From: Colias croceus
Lineage: Eukaryota; Arthropoda; Insecta; Lepidoptera; Pieridae
Length of the DNA: 64,000 nt
Direction: 5' to 3'
NCBI RefSeq assembly: GCF_905220415.1
Contig: NC_059555.1
Coordinates: 9,230,001-9,294,000, forward strand
Shown piece after piece: positions 62,410-64,000 of this stretch. Numbering within the stretch: position 1 is the stretch's first letter; the number at the start of each line of letters is the position of its first letter. The notes under the pieces were generated by a model. That model saw only the letters and a list, made by a program, of their open reading frames with translations. It did no database searches and was not told the origin of the DNA. The position numbers and the translations under genes were made by a program.

Positions 62410-63047
62410 TAAACTGTGTGTTGAAATTTTAAACACATCGCGCTAAGACTTCTTCTGCACTTTCATTTTGATGCTCTACGAATGCTCTAGGCTATTTTTC
62501 ACATAGAATACATCACGAACAACATTCTAAGTCAGTAACTAGTATTTCATTTTGTTCTCTTGGAATGTGACCTTAAGAATAACGAGCGAAAATTTCAAAA
62601 TTGCAAATAGCAGGTAGCAGTAATCATTACCCTAAAATGGAATACCATAAGTAATGTTCGTACCGTAGTACCCCTATCGTGACCGTTATATCGATTTTGG
62701 TGTATTTACCGTCACTTTATGGCCCATAAAGCTGATAACATTCGAAATAGGCCTGTTGTTATTAGTTTATTCACTTAAATGGCCGTTAGAATGGCGTTGT
62801 TTATATGATTTACGGATTGTGCTAATTGCTATTTGTTGGTTTACGCTCTGTTGTCTGGTAATCATTGAGGAGCTGTACACACGTTTCACGCTTGTTAAAA
62901 TTCGGTTGCGTGAATTAATTAACACTGTCTGAAACGTCTACCTAATTTTGTATTGTTTATGATAAACTATAATCTTTTAAAAATTGCAGTCTTTTTACCT
63001 AAGAAGTATTTTTATTACTTTTATTAAACGTTTCTCTCTTTTCCCAG

Positions 63048-63937
63048 AGCGTCTCGACCATGACGACAGCTGCTTAGACAAGACAGATCGGGTCGACGAC
63101 TACGTGAGCCTCAACACTGGTTTGCGCAAAACCGACTTCTCCGATACCTTCTACGGTGGAAGGAAGGCAAGCTCAGAGGAGAAGTCGAACCGCGCGAGCC
63201 CTGAGTCTATTGTCAGCCACGAAAACAACGATTCGCCAAGCAAAAGCCTTCGAGCGACGCGCGAATTCACCGAATCCCCTACGAAAACGATTCGAAGCCG
63301 ACAAGCCAGCAGGATCCCCCATTCCCCCATTAGAAATAGAACTCCCAGCCGAGGTAATACTCCCAGCCCTAAACATACGCCAGCTCAATCATCCCCAAAA
63401 CTTACTCCTAAGCTACCGCCTACAGCGAGAAATACATGGGGAGGTAGAACTGCTCCAAACCAAGCGAAAACAAAAGCCAGGCCTACAATAGGAGCAGATA
63501 CCTTCGAGAATCCAAACAAATCGCCGAAAGCCAAACCGAAGGCGCAAAACGAGGCGTTTAAAAGGAATTCTCCTTTAAGAGCGAGCAGTGCGACCCTCCG
63601 GTCTCCTTCACACCAGAAGCCGTTAAGTCCGCTTCTCGAACAGATTTTGCGTTCAGCGGAAACTGCGAAGGATGACGCTACAGTGCTGGAGAAAATGAAG
63701 GAAATTATTAGAACATATTCGAAAGGAGAAGACTCACTGTCGAGGACGAGTTCAAAAGATTCAGATTACGCAGATTTCACATCAGCCTGGGTTATGTCTG
63801 ATGGAAAATTAGAGAGGTCGACGAGTACTAGGCAACTCGCCGCGCCCAGAAAGGATCGTGGCTCAGGTGCTTCTAGGATACCTGCCCCTGTTTCGATTGG
63901 CTGCAGGCGGTCAACCTCCACATCCCAATTCCCTTGA
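63048..63937 (+). CDS. pigs: pigs coding exon 4: basic Ser/Pro-rich tail with two SxIP motifs, stop
   Basis: The acceptor is TCTCTTTTCCCAG. The exon encodes residues 465-760 and stops with TGA at 63935-63937. Residues 535-660 are strongly basic with many SP/TP sites, as expected of a microtubule-lattice-binding, kinase-regulated tail. SRIP occurs at 552-555 inside a basic patch and again at 740-743, both fitting the SxIP consensus for EB1. A predicted amphipathic segment (PLLEQILRSAETAKDDATVL, about 659-678, followed by KMKEIIRTY) could form a short helix. An ATG-initiated frame opens upstream at 62984 but is intron sequence. Another isoform could splice further downstream, which the window cannot show. 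Confidence 0.88.
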
Positions 63938-64000
63938 CCTACTCCGGGTCCCCGAAAAGACTGAATTTATATTCGAATCCAGTTTTAGTGTTAGTGATTG

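Larger units (their letters stand above)
58871..63047 (+). other. pigs: pigs intron (4.2 kb) in the tail-coding region
   Basis: It is phase 1, between GTG|GTGAGT and TTCCCAG|AGC. It contains a LINE-derived fragment (60561-60690), a (TG)n tract (61425-61445), a Helitron-like copy (61786-61982) and a heptamer tandem repeat (62377-62409). The rest is AT-rich with no further coding signal. Confidence 0.9.
16630..63937 (+). other. pigs: pigs gene (GAS2-like), coding span of four exons
   Basis: The four exons below join in frame (183+564+646+890 nt = 760 codons plus stop), with GT/AG borders at every junction. The order is CH domain (about residues 20-165), linker, GAR/Gas2 domain (about 205-280), then a basic Ser/Pro-rich tail. 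This is the architecture of the GAS2-like family, whose insect member is pickled eggs. Family members cross-link F-actin (CH) to microtubules (GAR) and can ride growing plus ends through EB1. The tail carries two SRIP tetrapeptides (residues 552-555 and 740-743), matching the SxIP EB1-binding motif. The gene name rests on domain recognition, not on an alignment. The 3' UTR is outside the window, and other isoforms are possible. Confidence 0.9.

Noticed and set aside
63156..63491. Second plus-strand frame and a minus-strand frame over the last exon
   Set aside because: Out-of-frame shadows of the pigs tail.

Overview
The window looks like nuclear DNA of a moth or butterfly. It is AT-rich and intron-dominated. 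It is packed with short Helitron-like repeats with the AGCTAGT-type ends common in Lepidoptera, plus LINE 3' fragments and small DNA transposons. It holds one recognisable protein-coding gene, one tRNA gene and a large number of mobile-element relics. I see no bacterial operon, CRISPR array, defence system or endogenous virus.

The gene is a GAS2-like cytoskeletal linker, orthologous by domain order to insect pickled eggs (pigs), on the + strand. Four coding exons (16630-16812, 55652-56215, 58225-58870, 63048-63937) join in frame to a 760-residue protein. It has a calponin-homology domain, then a GAR (Gas2) domain, then a long basic Ser/Pro-rich tail with two SxIP-type EB1-binding motifs. A candidate non-coding first exon and promoter lie at about 5.4-5.84 kb. 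The CH domain is split by a 38.8-kb intron, which makes up most of the window. The 3' UTR runs past the right edge.

Layout: 1-5.4 kb, upstream DNA with repeat relics. 5.4-5.84 kb, candidate promoter and leader exon. 5.84-16.6 kb, 5' intron, ending in a LINE reverse-transcriptase remnant just before the acceptor. 16.8-55.65 kb, giant intron. 55.65-63.94 kb, the remaining exons with two smaller introns.

The giant intron contains: a pair of about 1.28-kb composite transposons in inverted orientation (24.8-26.1 and 29.8-31.0 kb), each carrying the same nested PIF/Harbinger derivative; a 1.23-kb TIR element with mirrored arrays of a 16-bp motif (35.3-36.6 kb); a piggyBac-like deletion derivative (38.8-39.8 kb); a pogo/Tigger-like element with a psq-type HTH ORF (41.5-43.2 kb); and a tRNA-Gly(TCC) gene at 47.86 kb. 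Several Helitron-like families and a structured 165-bp repeat in four same-strand copies are spread over the whole window.

The host protein is expected to link actin (CH) and microtubules (GAR, SxIP). The transposons are passengers. Those most likely to matter to the host are the inverted composite pair, which could form a long intronic double-stranded RNA, and the hairpin-forming repeats.
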